Below are positions 1-8,105 of a stretch of 64,000 nucleotides of DNA, piece by piece; position 1 is the stretch's first letter; every line of letters begins with the position of its first letter. Made by a program: the position numbers and the translations under genes. The stretch is taken from contig NZ_UGSI01000001.1 of the NCBI RefSeq assembly GCF_900454495.1, positions 3,224,001 through 3,288,000 on the forward strand, written 5' to 3'. The notes beneath the pieces were generated by a model, which was not told the origin of the DNA, searched no databases, and was given only the letters and a program-made list of their open reading frames with translations. Origin of the DNA: Paenibacillus macerans (GTDB lineage Bacteria; Bacillota; Bacilli; Paenibacillales; Paenibacillaceae).

Positions 1-1
1 G

Positions 2-949
2 AACGAGAACACCAATCCGGTCTGGGTCGTTCAAGTCATCGGTCACAGCCTGGACGAAGCGCTGAACAATTTGCAGCAGCAAATTGCCGATCCCCGCTAT
101 CTCGTGCATCTGCGGATTATCGTGATCAATGAAAGCATCGCCCGGCAAGGGCTCGATGAACTAAGCGATTTTCTGCGCCGCAACCCGGAAGTCCGCCGCC
201 GTATCTGGCTGCTTGTTTCCGATATTGAAGCGGCAAGGCTGATGAAGGTGGCTCCTCCGCTGGAACGCGTACCGACGCTTTATCTCGATGCTATGGTGGA
301 AAAAGCGGTCGATATGGGCAAGTTTCCTCCCAATTTTCTTGGGGCTTTCTGGGATGAGGAATCGAAATGGGGGCAGGACGGCTACCTGCCTTACGTCACC
401 ATTCAGGGCAAAGATAATATTTTGATCAAAGGGCTCGCGTATTTCAGCGCCGGACGTCTCGCCGGAACGAGCGATCCGATCGAAATCGGGGCTTTTATGG
501 CGGCCAAAGGCCTGAATCCCGGCGGATACTCCACCCTGTATCATGTCCCCGGCATCGGTTACGTCATGACCAAGGTCACGGAGCGGCACACGCGGACCAT
601 CGTCAAAATCGTTGACGGCAAACCTCGCGTTTCCTTTAAAATTCATGTGGAATCCGTCCTTGACGAACACTTCGATTCCGGTCAAGCCATCGACAGTTCG
701 GCGGACATCCGGCGTATTGAGAAAGCATTCGATCAAAAAGCGGCCGCCCTGATCAAAAGCTTTATCCGCAAAACCCAACGCGATCATTCGGATATTTTCG
801 GAATCGGAGAATATGTCAGAGCCCACTACCGTTCCTTCTGGCGGGACAATATTCATCAAAAGCGCGATTGGGAGCTGATGTATTCGGACATTCCCGTTGA
901 TGTCGAAATCGAAAATACGATCCGCCGCGTCGGAATAAAGAGCAAATAG
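2..949 (+). CDS. Ger(x)C-family spore germination protein (5' end outside window)
   Basis: This is the C-terminal part of a GerAC/GerBC-type lipoprotein subunit of a nutrient germinant receptor, which sits in the inner spore membrane with the A and B subunits. The frame is open from base 2, so the start, signal peptide and lipobox lie upstream of the window. The C-terminal signature of the family is clear: a segment beginning HYRSFWRDNI, then a WELMYSDIPVDVEIE stretch, ending with IRRVG. The small membrane protein gene 12 bases downstream is a usual companion of such operons. Family assignment is firm. Which germinant is sensed cannot be told. Confidence 0.85.
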   Translation, partial: NENTNPVWVVQVIGHSLDEALNNLQQQIADPRYLVHLRIIVINESIARQGLDELSDFLRRNPEVRRRIWLLVSDIEAARLMKVAPPLERVPTLYLDAMVEKAVDMGKFPPNFLGAFWDEESKWGQDGYLPYVTIQGKDNILIKGLAYFSAGRLAGTSDPIEIGAFMAAKGLNPGGYSTLYHVPGIGYVMTKVTERHTRTIVKIVDGKPRVSFKIHVESVLDEHFDSGQAIDSSADIRRIEKAFDQKAAALIKSFIRKTQRDHSDIFGIGEYVRAHYRSFWRDNIHQKRDWELMYSDIPVDVEIENTIRRVGIKSK

Positions 950-961
950 GAGGAAAACCGT

Positions 962-1156
962 ATGATTCGCGTGCTCGCATCCACCTCCGTCATGTTCCTG
1001 TTCTCGGGACTTATTCTGCTGCTGGTGGACAAGGAGATTTACAAAGTGACGCATATGAAAAAGGAGCACCGCTGCGCCCGCTTCTTTGGCTGGGCCGAAG
1101 TCGCCCTCTCCGCCGCAGGGCTGCTGACTTTTCTATTGCTGCACGCCTTGAATTAA
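962..1156 (+). CDS. small two-helix membrane protein, CLC_0170-like
   Basis: This 64-residue protein has two hydrophobic segments (about residues 4-24 and 45-63) separated by a charged stretch with the sequence KVTHMKKEHRCARFFGW. Small proteins of this size and layout (called CLC_0170 family from memory) accompany ger germination operons in Bacillota. Their role is unknown; they are probably membrane partners of the receptor. The start has a clear GAGGAAAA ribosome site, and the gene begins 12 bases after the Ger(x)C stop, so the two are almost certainly co-transcribed. Confidence 0.65.
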   Translation: MIRVLASTSVMFLFSGLILLLVDKEIYKVTHMKKEHRCARFFGWAEVALSAAGLLTFLLLHALN

Positions 1157-1245
1157 AAACCGAAGCGTTAGCTGCCAGTGGTGCTCCACGACCCCGCATG
1201 GTATAGTGGGTCTGTACATATTTCGAAAATGGAGAATCCGGATCA

Positions 1246-2718
1246 ATGAAAGACAACAAACAACAACATTTTGATAAAAAAATACAGACGCCGGGAAAAA
1301 AACACGGTTCGAAGCCGCGTCCAAAGCAATCCGCCGCAACCCGGGAGGAAGCCGACCGGCTGCAGGCCGGAGACAGGATCGTCGTCACGGTCAAGAGGCT
1401 CGGGATCAACGGCGAAGGGGTTGGCTACTACCGCCGCAAGGCGGTATTTATCGAAGGCGCCATCCCCGGGGAAGTCATCAAGGCGGAAGTTACCGGTGTT
1501 TCGGACAAGTTTATTTCCGCCGTCATCAAGGAGATCGAAAAACGCTCCCCTTACCGGGTGGATGCGCCATGTCCGGTTTTCGGCATTTGCGGCGGCTGCC
1601 AAATCCAGCACCTGTCTTACGAAGGCCAGCTCGCCGGCAAGGAGGACATGGTGCGCGAGGCCTTTTCCCGTTATGCCGGATTGCAGGACATGCGGATTAA
1701 GCCGATACTGGGCATGGAGCATCCCTGGAATTACCGCAACAAAGCACAGCTGCAGCTCGGCATGGCCCAGGAAGGCGTGATCGCCGGACTGTACGCGGCC
1801 GACTCGCACAAGTTGATCGACATCACCGGCTGCCCGATTCAACATCCGAAGATCAATGAAGCGGTGGACCGGACGCGCAACGTCCTGCAGCAGTTGCAAA
1901 TCCCCGTCTACCGGGAAAAAAGCAATCAGGGGCTCGTCCGCACAATCGTCGTTCGCTGGGGGTTCCAGTCGGAGCAGCTCCAGGTCACGCTCGTAACGGC
2001 GAGTGACAAGCTGCCGCGCCAGGCCGAGTTGATCAAGGGACTGCGGCTGGCGCTGCCCGATTTGACGAGCATTGCGATGAACGTCAATCCGAAAAATACA
2101 TCGCTTGTCTTCGGCAACAAGACGGTGATTCTTTGGGGCGAAGACAGCATCCGGGAGTCGCTTGGCGACCTGGAGTTTACGTTATCGCCCCGCGCCTTTT
2201 TCCAGTTGAACCCGATTCAGACGGTGAAGCTGTACGAAACGGTGCGCGCCGCCGCCGGGCTGACCGGCCGGGAAACGGTCGTCGACGCCTACTGCGGCAC
2301 CGGTACGATCGGCCTGTGGCTGGCGCCTTACGCGCGGGAGGTGCGCGGGATCGAGTCGATCCCCGAGGCCGTCGAGGACGCCAAGGCAAACGCCGCCCGC
2401 AACGGCCGCGGCAACGCCTCCTTTTACGCCGGCTACGCGGAGGAACTGCTGCCCCGCTGGGTGAAGAGCGGCTTCGCGCCCGACGTGATCGTCGCCGACC
2501 CGCCGCGCACCGGCCTTGATCCCCGCTTCCTCGAAGCGGTCCTGCGCACGAAGCCGAAGCGCTTCGTTTACGTGTCCTGCAACCCTTCCACCCTGGCCAA
2601 GGATTGCAAGGTGCTGCTGGACGGCGGCTATGCTATCGACTGGGTGCAGCCGGTCGACATGTTCCCGCAGACGAGCCATGTGGAGTGCGTTATCCTACTG
2701 CAACGGAAAAACGGTTAA
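1246..2718 (+). CDS. rlmD: 23S rRNA (uracil-C5)-methyltransferase, RlmD/RlmCD family
   Basis: This SAM-dependent enzyme methylates C5 of uridine in 23S rRNA (U1939; Gram-positive homologues called RlmCD also act on U747). The order is a basic N-terminal tail, a TRAM domain at about residues 40-105, four Fe-S cysteines (CPVFGICGGCQ plus a later GCPIQH), and a Rossmann methyltransferase domain from about 300 with DAYCGTGTIG and ADPPRTGLD. The SCNPSTLAKD motif carries the catalytic cysteine. At 490 residues it is slightly longer than usual because of the lysine-rich N-terminus. It appears to be monocistronic, with a TATAGT-like -10 about 45 bases upstream. Confidence 0.92.
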   Translation: MKDNKQQHFDKKIQTPGKKHGSKPRPKQSAATREEADRLQAGDRIVVTVKRLGINGEGVGYYRRKAVFIEGAIPGEVIKAEVTGVSDKFISAVIKEIEKRSPYRVDAPCPVFGICGGCQIQHLSYEGQLAGKEDMVREAFSRYAGLQDMRIKPILGMEHPWNYRNKAQLQLGMAQEGVIAGLYAADSHKLIDITGCPIQHPKINEAVDRTRNVLQQLQIPVYREKSNQGLVRTIVVRWGFQSEQLQVTLVTASDKLPRQAELIKGLRLALPDLTSIAMNVNPKNTSLVFGNKTVILWGEDSIRESLGDLEFTLSPRAFFQLNPIQTVKLYETVRAAAGLTGRETVVDAYCGTGTIGLWLAPYAREVRGIESIPEAVEDAKANAARNGRGNASFYAGYAEELLPRWVKSGFAPDVIVADPPRTGLDPRFLEAVLRTKPKRFVYVSCNPSTLAKDCKVLLDGGYAIDWVQPVDMFPQTSHVECVILLQRKNG

Positions 2719-2848
2719 ATCCCCTTCCGAATTAATCGAAGAAAGAATTAAGGAACTGGGCGACTGGCGGAGCCAGTTGCTCTCAAAGTTGGGGAACCTG
2801 GTCAAGCGGGTCGAACAGGAGGAAGTTGAGGAGTGAAAGTGGAGCGGG
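2717..2848 (+). pseudogene. remnant of a DUF1801 gene
   Basis: The frame overlapping the rlmD stop encodes SELIEERIKELGDWRSQLL and then a VKRVEQEEVEE segment. This is the typical N-terminus of DUF1801 proteins (SELID-RIKELGDWRGE...VVEEWKW). A TGA stands at 2834-2836 where the family has TGG (Trp), and the frame after it still reads KWSG before homology is lost. There is no start codon of its own in a normal place. I read this as a gene killed by a nonsense change and deletion of the rest. The family match is from memory of the consensus. Confidence 0.6.
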
Positions 2849-2879
2849 CAGCTTCTGGAAGGACGAACTGCCGGCCTTC

Positions 2880-3085
2880 AAAAATAGTGGAATTTTATGT
2901 TCTTATTATCGGGAGCCCTAGCATGTTGATCCCTATAGCGGATTTTTTTGTCCCTATTTTCCTATAAATGGTCCAAAACATAGGTATATCCTGGCGACCG
3001 GGGAGAATAGCGACATAAATTTCCTCTATTTCTCTCAAATGGACGGATATCGCCGGAATAACGACCTTTTTTGTCCTTATCATGA
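2880..3085 (-). repeat. dispersed repeat family A, copy 1
   Basis: Read on the minus strand, this roughly 200-base AT-rich stretch matches 32419-32624 and 56442-56643. Shared blocks in order are ATAAGGACAAAAAA, a GCGATATCC-type block, GAGAAATAGAGGAAATTTAT, a second ATAGGGACAAAAAA block and a final AACATAAA...CTATTTT. It fills the gap between the DUF1801 remnant and the next gene. No transposase or clear target duplication is seen. Confidence 0.75.
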
Positions 3086-3119
3086 CGAAGTTAGGCGCTA
3101 AACCGGTACTCATTTATGA

Positions 3120-4109
3120 TCAGCCATAATCAGCGGCGAATGTAATACCGGCCGATTCTCTCGCCGCTTGCACGATCTCCATCACTCTCCGGCTTTGCTC
3201 CAGCAATAGCTCCGCGGCCTGCGTGTCCCGCTGGGCTATCATCCGTTCAAACTCCACGAACTCGTCATACATCCGGTGCGCGTGATTTTTATGATCCACT
3301 TTTTCCGGCGGCGCTTGACGATGGAGAGTATAGGTATACGAATCGCAGATATTGGCCGGACTGTTCATCTGAATGACGCCCTTGTCTCCTTGAATGCTGT
3401 AGAAGGCGGAAGCCGAGCTATCCTTGGCGCCAACGCAGACGGCCTTAAAATGTCCGTAATCCAGCAGCAATACGCCGGAAGTGTCAATCCCCCGCTCGAT
3501 ATTGGCCGTATATTGCACATGTTCCGGGCTGCCGAACAATCCGGTTACCCAGTGGATGTTGTAAATGTTGATGTCCATCAGCGCTCCGCCGGACATTGCC
3601 GGATCAAACGCGGGCAGCGTGCTCCCTGCTTTAAACGCGTCATAACGGGAGGAATATTGGGAGTAGTTGCACTGCACGATTTTGATATCGCCAAGCAATC
3701 CCGCACGTTCTTTTATCGATTTGTAATTTTGCAGATGAATCGTTGTGACCGCCTCCAGCAGCATCAAGCCGCGCTCGCGCGCCAGCCTGTCCAACTCCAG
3801 AAACTCCCGCAAATTCGATGTAAAAGGCTTCTCGCAAATCACATGTTTACCCTGCAGCAATGCCTTTCTGGCAAAAGAATAGTGCAGATGATTGGGCAGG
3901 CCGATATAAACTGTATCCAAATCATCCTCCAGCATCCTGTCGTAATCCGTGTAAATCTCCGGAATCCGATACTGCTGCCGTAATTGCCCCAGTTTCTCAT
4001 AGCTTCTTGGTGTCCCGCAGATGGCGATGACGGAAATGTTGGGAATCTCATGAATAAAACTCAACAAATCCAACACGATCTTACCCGCGCCCGCTATTCC
4101 CAATTTCAT
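3120..4109 (-). CDS. Gfo/Idh/MocA-family oxidoreductase
   Basis: This is a probable NAD(P)-dependent sugar or cyclitol dehydrogenase. The N-terminal Rossmann fold opens with MKLGIAGAGKI (GxGxxG-type loop), followed by the family motif GKHVICEKPF at about residue 100, which supplies the conserved EKP lysine. The C-terminal alpha/beta domain includes GGALMDINIYNIHW. I chose ATG 4109 because AAGGAG lies 12 bases upstream and the fold begins there; an in-frame ATG at 4151 would add 14 residues without homology. A divergent RpiR regulator lies next door and may control it. The substrate is unknown. Confidence 0.85.
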   Translation of the reverse strand: MKLGIAGAGKIVLDLLSFIHEIPNISVIAICGTPRSYEKLGQLRQQYRIPEIYTDYDRMLEDDLDTVYIGLPNHLHYSFARKALLQGKHVICEKPFTSNLREFLELDRLARERGLMLLEAVTTIHLQNYKSIKERAGLLGDIKIVQCNYSQYSSRYDAFKAGSTLPAFDPAMSGGALMDINIYNIHWVTGLFGSPEHVQYTANIERGIDTSGVLLLDYGHFKAVCVGAKDSSASAFYSIQGDKGVIQMNSPANICDSYTYTLHRQAPPEKVDHKNHAHRMYDEFVEFERMIAQRDTQAAELLLEQSRRVMEIVQAARESAGITFAADYG

Positions 4110-4309
4110 CTTGTCCGCACACTCCTTATCCTTGTAATTTAATGACTCCATTATAGGAACATAAACTCCCGCTCGTATAGAGACTGCCGCCAGAATGGTA
4201 CTTATGTTCAGCCGTGCCGATGGCGCTCCCCCTAATGCTGAACTAAAAGTTCATTTTCTATACTTCTGAGCAAATCCTTTGGTACAATAAATCTTGAGGT
4301 GTGGGTCTG

Positions 4310-5176
4310 ATGAAAATACTAACATTGCTGAAAGAGATGAGAGGTTTTACGCCAAATGAACAGAGTATTGCCGCCTACGTTCTGCAGCATCCGGAGAACT
4401 GCCTGTCCTTAAGCATCCATGAGCTTGCCCGAGCGGCTTTCACCTCGCATTCCGCCGTGGTTCGTCTGACGCAAAAGCTCGGCTTGGCCGGCTTCAAGGA
4501 ATTCAAAATCAAACTGGCCCAGGAATTGCAGCAGTCCCTTCAGCAGATTTCCGGCGTAGATCCGAACCTGCCTTTTGGGGTCGATGAGTCTTCCATTCAG
4601 GTAGCCAAAGGGATGGCCGAACTCTTGAAGGAGACCATTGAGAAAACATTTGTTTTGCTGGATCATGAGTTGTTGAACCGGTCTGCCGAAATGCTGAACC
4701 GTGCGAAGCGGATTTTTATGTTTGCGTTGGGGGATTCTCAAATTCGTGCCCAGAGCTTTCAAAATAAACTGATTAAAATCAACAAATATGCCATTATTGC
4801 CACCGAACTGGCGGAATGGGCGCAGCATACCATGAATATGACTCCGGAGGATTGCGCCGTTTTTCTGACGTATCACAGTAAATCGCCCATCTATTTGAAG
4901 GCCGCCCGGCATCTCAAAAATACCGGAGTTCCCATGCTGACCATCACCTCTTCGGCCCGCAGCGAACTGGCCGCACTCAGTAAGGTTTGTATTCAGGTGC
5001 CAAACGACGAGTTGTCCTATGCCAAAATCGGGACCTTCTCTTCCCAGATCGCATTTGAATATGTGTTAAACGTGCTGTATTCCTGCATTTACAAACTCGA
5101 CTACTCCAAAAATAGGCAGACCGCCCTGCAATCGCTAACTGCCTTTCAAGCGTTCGACATGATGCAAAATCTATGA
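4310..5176 (+). CDS. RpiR/MurR-family transcriptional regulator
   Basis: The protein has an N-terminal helix-turn-helix (residues 1-75, with SIHELARAAFTSHSAVVRL as the recognition region) and a C-terminal SIS sugar-phosphate-binding domain (about 115-260, with TYHSKSP and TITSSARSELA in the phosphate loop). Members sense phosphosugars and control sugar-catabolic genes. TTGAGGT lies 9 bases before ATG 4310; a GTG at 4301 sits directly on that site and is less likely. The gene is divergent from the Gfo/Idh/MocA oxidoreductase, its likely target. The effector is unknown. Confidence 0.85.
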   Translation: MKILTLLKEMRGFTPNEQSIAAYVLQHPENCLSLSIHELARAAFTSHSAVVRLTQKLGLAGFKEFKIKLAQELQQSLQQISGVDPNLPFGVDESSIQVAKGMAELLKETIEKTFVLLDHELLNRSAEMLNRAKRIFMFALGDSQIRAQSFQNKLIKINKYAIIATELAEWAQHTMNMTPEDCAVFLTYHSKSPIYLKAARHLKNTGVPMLTITSSARSELAALSKVCIQVPNDELSYAKIGTFSSQIAFEYVLNVLYSCIYKLDYSKNRQTALQSLTAFQAFDMMQNL

Positions 5177-5217
5177 AAATTGAGGATATAAATCGTAACC
5201 GGAAGGAGCAGGCAAAC

Positions 5218-6132
5218 ATGGAAACTATGAATGAACCGCAGCGGATGGAGCAGGCCTTGCAGCAATTGGCGCGGTTGATCCTTCGCCACGCCCCGTCGAA
5301 CGGAACGCATCGGACGGTTATGCCTTCTTTGACGCTGATGTATGCCGCGCATCCGGCGGAACCGCTGGAAACCGTACACAAGCCATCCATTTGCGTCGTG
5401 GCGCAAGGGGCGAAGACGGCCACATTGGCGGAGGAAACCTACCGTTACGATCCTTCGACTTATTTGGTCACTTCCGTCGAATTGCCGACCATCGGGAGAA
5501 TTGTCGAGGCTACGCCCGAGATCCCCTATTTAAGTTTAAAGCTGAGCTTCGACGCCGACGTCATTCTTGAGATCTTGAACAAAATGGATCTGCCCGTTTC
5601 CGCTCCCGCGGAAGCCGGCCGCGGCATCAGCGTAAACCGGATGTCCTCATCGCTGCTCGAAGCCGTCGTGCGGCTCATGCAGTTGCTCGACACGCCTGAG
5701 GATATACCGATTATGGAGCCGCTCATCGTCCGCGAAATTCTGTATCGAATGCTTCAAGGGGAACCAGGGGCGCTCCTCCATCAATTTGCGATCGTCGGCA
5801 GCCATGGGTACAACGTCGCGCAGGCGATCCGGGTGATTAACCGGCAATATGACCGCCCGCTGGCGGTCGAGCAGCTCGCCAAGTCCGCGAACATGAGCGT
5901 GTCGGCGTTTCACAAGCATTTCAAACGCGTCACCGCGATGAGTCCGTTGCAATACCTGAAATCGGTGCGTTTGCAGGAAGCCCGGCGGTTGATGTTGGCG
6001 GAGTCCATGCCGGCATCCGATGCGGCGTTCCGCGTCGGCTACGAGAGCCCGTCCCAGTTCAGCCGGGAATACGCCCGGATGTACGGAAAACCGCCGATGC
6101 GGGATGTCCAGGAGACGACCAGTCGGTCATGA
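5218..6132 (+). CDS. AraC-family transcriptional regulator with AraC_N domain
   Basis: This 304-residue protein has an N-terminal cupin-like AraC_N domain (about residues 25-190, including HKPSICVVAQGAKTA) and two C-terminal helix-turn-helix motifs (about 210-300, with VEQLAKSANMSVSAFHKHFK and the GYESPSQFSREYARMYG signature). The order is typical of AraC regulators close to alcohol or aldehyde dehydrogenases. ATG 5218 has AAGGAG 10 bases upstream. An upstream in-frame ATG (5173) overlaps the previous stop and lacks a site. The target genes are not evident. Confidence 0.85.
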   Translation: METMNEPQRMEQALQQLARLILRHAPSNGTHRTVMPSLTLMYAAHPAEPLETVHKPSICVVAQGAKTATLAEETYRYDPSTYLVTSVELPTIGRIVEATPEIPYLSLKLSFDADVILEILNKMDLPVSAPAEAGRGISVNRMSSSLLEAVVRLMQLLDTPEDIPIMEPLIVREILYRMLQGEPGALLHQFAIVGSHGYNVAQAIRVINRQYDRPLAVEQLAKSANMSVSAFHKHFKRVTAMSPLQYLKSVRLQEARRLMLAESMPASDAAFRVGYESPSQFSREYARMYGKPPMRDVQETTSRS

Positions 6133-6220
6133 ACCTGGATCGGCTCCGAATATTCTCCTTCAGAACATAAGGGCACTCCCCTTGCTCCCAGCAATGTTAT
6201 ATTCAGCTTTATTTTACAGG

Positions 6221-6262
6221 AAAAAAAGAAGATCAGGACGCCGATGTCCTGATCTTCTTTTT
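6221..6262. terminator. bidirectional intrinsic terminator
   Basis: The stem AGAAGATCAGGAC / GTCCTGATCTTCT has a GCCGAT loop, flanked by A-run and T-run, between the converging araC-like and transketolase genes. It can serve both strands. Confidence 0.9.
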
Positions 6263-6264
6263 AC

Positions 6265-7227
6265 TTATCGAGAGGCAACCTCCTCCGCCGCACCGGCAAT
6301 ATCCTTCGCGGTCAGCTTGTAGAACTGTTTTAGGTATTCAAGCTTGCCGACCTGGCCGAATTGTTCCCTGACGCCGATCCGCCGCATTCGGGTAGGGCAA
6401 TGTTCACTGAGCACCTCGGCCACGGCGCTTCCCAGTCCGCCGATCACGTTATGGTTTTCCGCCGTAACGACCGCTTTGGTTTTTTCGGCGTACTTGACGA
6501 TTAACTCTTGATCGATGGGTTTGATCGAGAACATATCGATCACTGACGCTTCGATGCCCTGCTCTTGCAGCAGGTCAGCCGCTTTTAAGGATTCCGCCAC
6601 CATAATACCGCTGGCAATAATGGCGACATCGCCTCCTTCACGCAGAACCTTTCCTTTCCCCGCTGCAAACACCTCATGTTCCGGGTAAAGTTTTACGGCA
6701 TGTTTGCGGATCGTGCGTATATAATGAATCCCGTATTCTTGTTCAATTTTGCGCAGCAGGTAACGCAGCATCGTGGAATCGCTCGCCTCATACACCTGGG
6801 CCCCCGGAATCAGCCGAACCAGGCCAAGGTCTTCGAAGGCCATATGGGTACCGCCGTTATGCTCGGCGGTCACGCCGGCGTCGGAGCCTAAGATTTTGAT
6901 GTTCGTTTTCGCGTAAGCGCCGGAAACGAACAGCTGGTCAAAGGCGCGGCGGGTGGCGAACTGGCCGAAGGTATGGACATAAGGGATCTTGCCCGTCAGC
7001 GACAGACCGGCGGCAACCCCCATCATATTCGCTTCCATAATTCCGGTGTTGATGAGTTGCCCCGGAATCTCTTTCATTATTTTATTTGTCGAGATTGCGC
7101 TCATTAGATCGGCTTCCAGGCCGATGACATGGGGATTGGCCTTGGCCAGCTCCAACAACGTATTGGCATACATTTGGCGCATTTCCACGTTTTCCATTTC
7201 ATAGTTTCCGGCAACTGCGTTCATCAT
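6265..7227 (-). CDS. transketolase, C-terminal (pyrimidine-binding) subunit
   Basis: This is the second half of a split transketolase, which moves two-carbon ketol units between sugar phosphates using thiamine diphosphate. Residues 1-180 form the pyrimidine-binding domain (GLEADLMSAI, the catalytic-glutamate block GIMEANMMGVAAGLS, and the AEHNGGTHMAFEDLGL block). The C-terminal transketolase domain follows, with VVTAENHNVIGGLGSAVAE. Its ATG overlaps the stop of the N-terminal subunit by 4 bases, so translation is probably coupled. Last gene of a PTS operon, ended by the hairpin at 6221-6262. Confidence 0.9.
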   Translation of the reverse strand: MMNAVAGNYEMENVEMRQMYANTLLELAKANPHVIGLEADLMSAISTNKIMKEIPGQLINTGIMEANMMGVAAGLSLTGKIPYVHTFGQFATRRAFDQLFVSGAYAKTNIKILGSDAGVTAEHNGGTHMAFEDLGLVRLIPGAQVYEASDSTMLRYLLRKIEQEYGIHYIRTIRKHAVKLYPEHEVFAAGKGKVLREGGDVAIIASGIMVAESLKAADLLQEQGIEASVIDMFSIKPIDQELIVKYAEKTKAVVTAENHNVIGGLGSAVAEVLSEHCPTRMRRIGVREQFGQVGKLEYLKQFYKLTAKDIAGAAEEVASR

Positions 7228-8075
7228 AACTCCACCGCCTTTCCAAGTTTAGCTTCCAATTCCGCAATCGCCCTTAAAATAGCGGCTTCATCGGCTTCGC
7301 TGGGACGGATGTGATGGTTATCGGCCTTCTCTTCCAGATAAGGAACGCCCTGCCCTTTGACCGTATCCAAAATAATCGCAACCGGCTGATCCCCCTGCGC
7401 TTTTCCTTGTTCAATCGCTTCATGGATTTCCCGCAACGAACCGCCGTCCACCTTCATCGCGTAAAAACCAAAAGCGCTAAACTTCTCCGCAAAATCGAGC
7501 GGATCGATAATGTCCTTCGTTAAGCCGTCCAGCTGTTTTTTGTTGTCATCCACAAAGACAAAGAGGCGGTTCAGCTTATGATGCGCCGCGAATTGAAAAG
7601 CCTCCCAGCACTGCCCTTCGTTTAATTCGCCGTCCCCTACTATGCAATAGGTGTAATTGTCCTTACCCGATAGTTTATGAGACAGAGCTACCCCAACAGC
7701 CGCGGAAATGCCTTGGCCTAAAGATCCGGTGGTCATATCCACGCCCGGCGTTAAATTTTTATCGGGATGCGAAGGGAGCTTCGTGCCGTTTTGATTTAAC
7801 GTATACAGAACTTCTTCGGGAAAGTAGCCTTTAGCCGCCAAAGCGGCGTACAGCCCCGGTCCGCCATGGCCTTTGGATAAAATGAAATAATCGCGTTCCT
7901 CCCACTTCGGGTTTTGCGGATCGACTTTCATCACACCGCCATACAATACGGCCAAAACCTCTACGATAGACAAGCTGCCGCCGTAATGGCCAAAACCAAG
8001 ATGATGCAGCTCTTTTAACGTTTTTAAGCGGATTTCGTCACGAAATAATTCCAGTTTCTGCATATCCAAGCCCAT
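7224..8075 (-). CDS. transketolase, N-terminal (ThDP diphosphate-binding) subunit
   Basis: This subunit carries the thiamine-diphosphate motif, GDGELNEGQCWEAFQFAA followed by DDNKK, plus the family blocks HHLGFGHYGGSLS, SKGHGGPGLYAAL and TTGSLGQGIS. Split transketolases of this kind sit in sugar-PTS and inositol-type operons of Bacillota. ATG 8075 has AGAGGAGGAAATACGA just upstream; the open frame upstream (to 8105) has no site. It lies 30 bases after the EIIC gene. It presumably processes a pentose or ketose phosphate made from the sugar carried by this PTS. Confidence 0.9.
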   Translation of the reverse strand: MGLDMQKLELFRDEIRLKTLKELHHLGFGHYGGSLSIVEVLAVLYGGVMKVDPQNPKWEERDYFILSKGHGGPGLYAALAAKGYFPEEVLYTLNQNGTKLPSHPDKNLTPGVDMTTGSLGQGISAAVGVALSHKLSGKDNYTYCIVGDGELNEGQCWEAFQFAAHHKLNRLFVFVDDNKKQLDGLTKDIIDPLDFAEKFSAFGFYAMKVDGGSLREIHEAIEQGKAQGDQPVAIILDTVKGQGVPYLEEKADNHHIRPSEADEAAILRAIAELEAKLGKAVEL

Positions 8076-8105
8076 TCGTATTTCCTCCTCTGGTATGTCT
8101 GGCAT

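Noticed and set aside
161..1069. long open frame on the minus strand opposite the Ger(x)C gene
   Set aside because: The plus strand carries clear germination-protein motifs; the minus product has no recognisable domain and no ribosome site.
2895..3113. 72-codon minus-strand gene in the gap before the oxidoreductase
   Set aside because: The frame lies entirely in dispersed repeat A; similar peptides at the other copies follow the repeat rather than showing a gene with a ribosome site.
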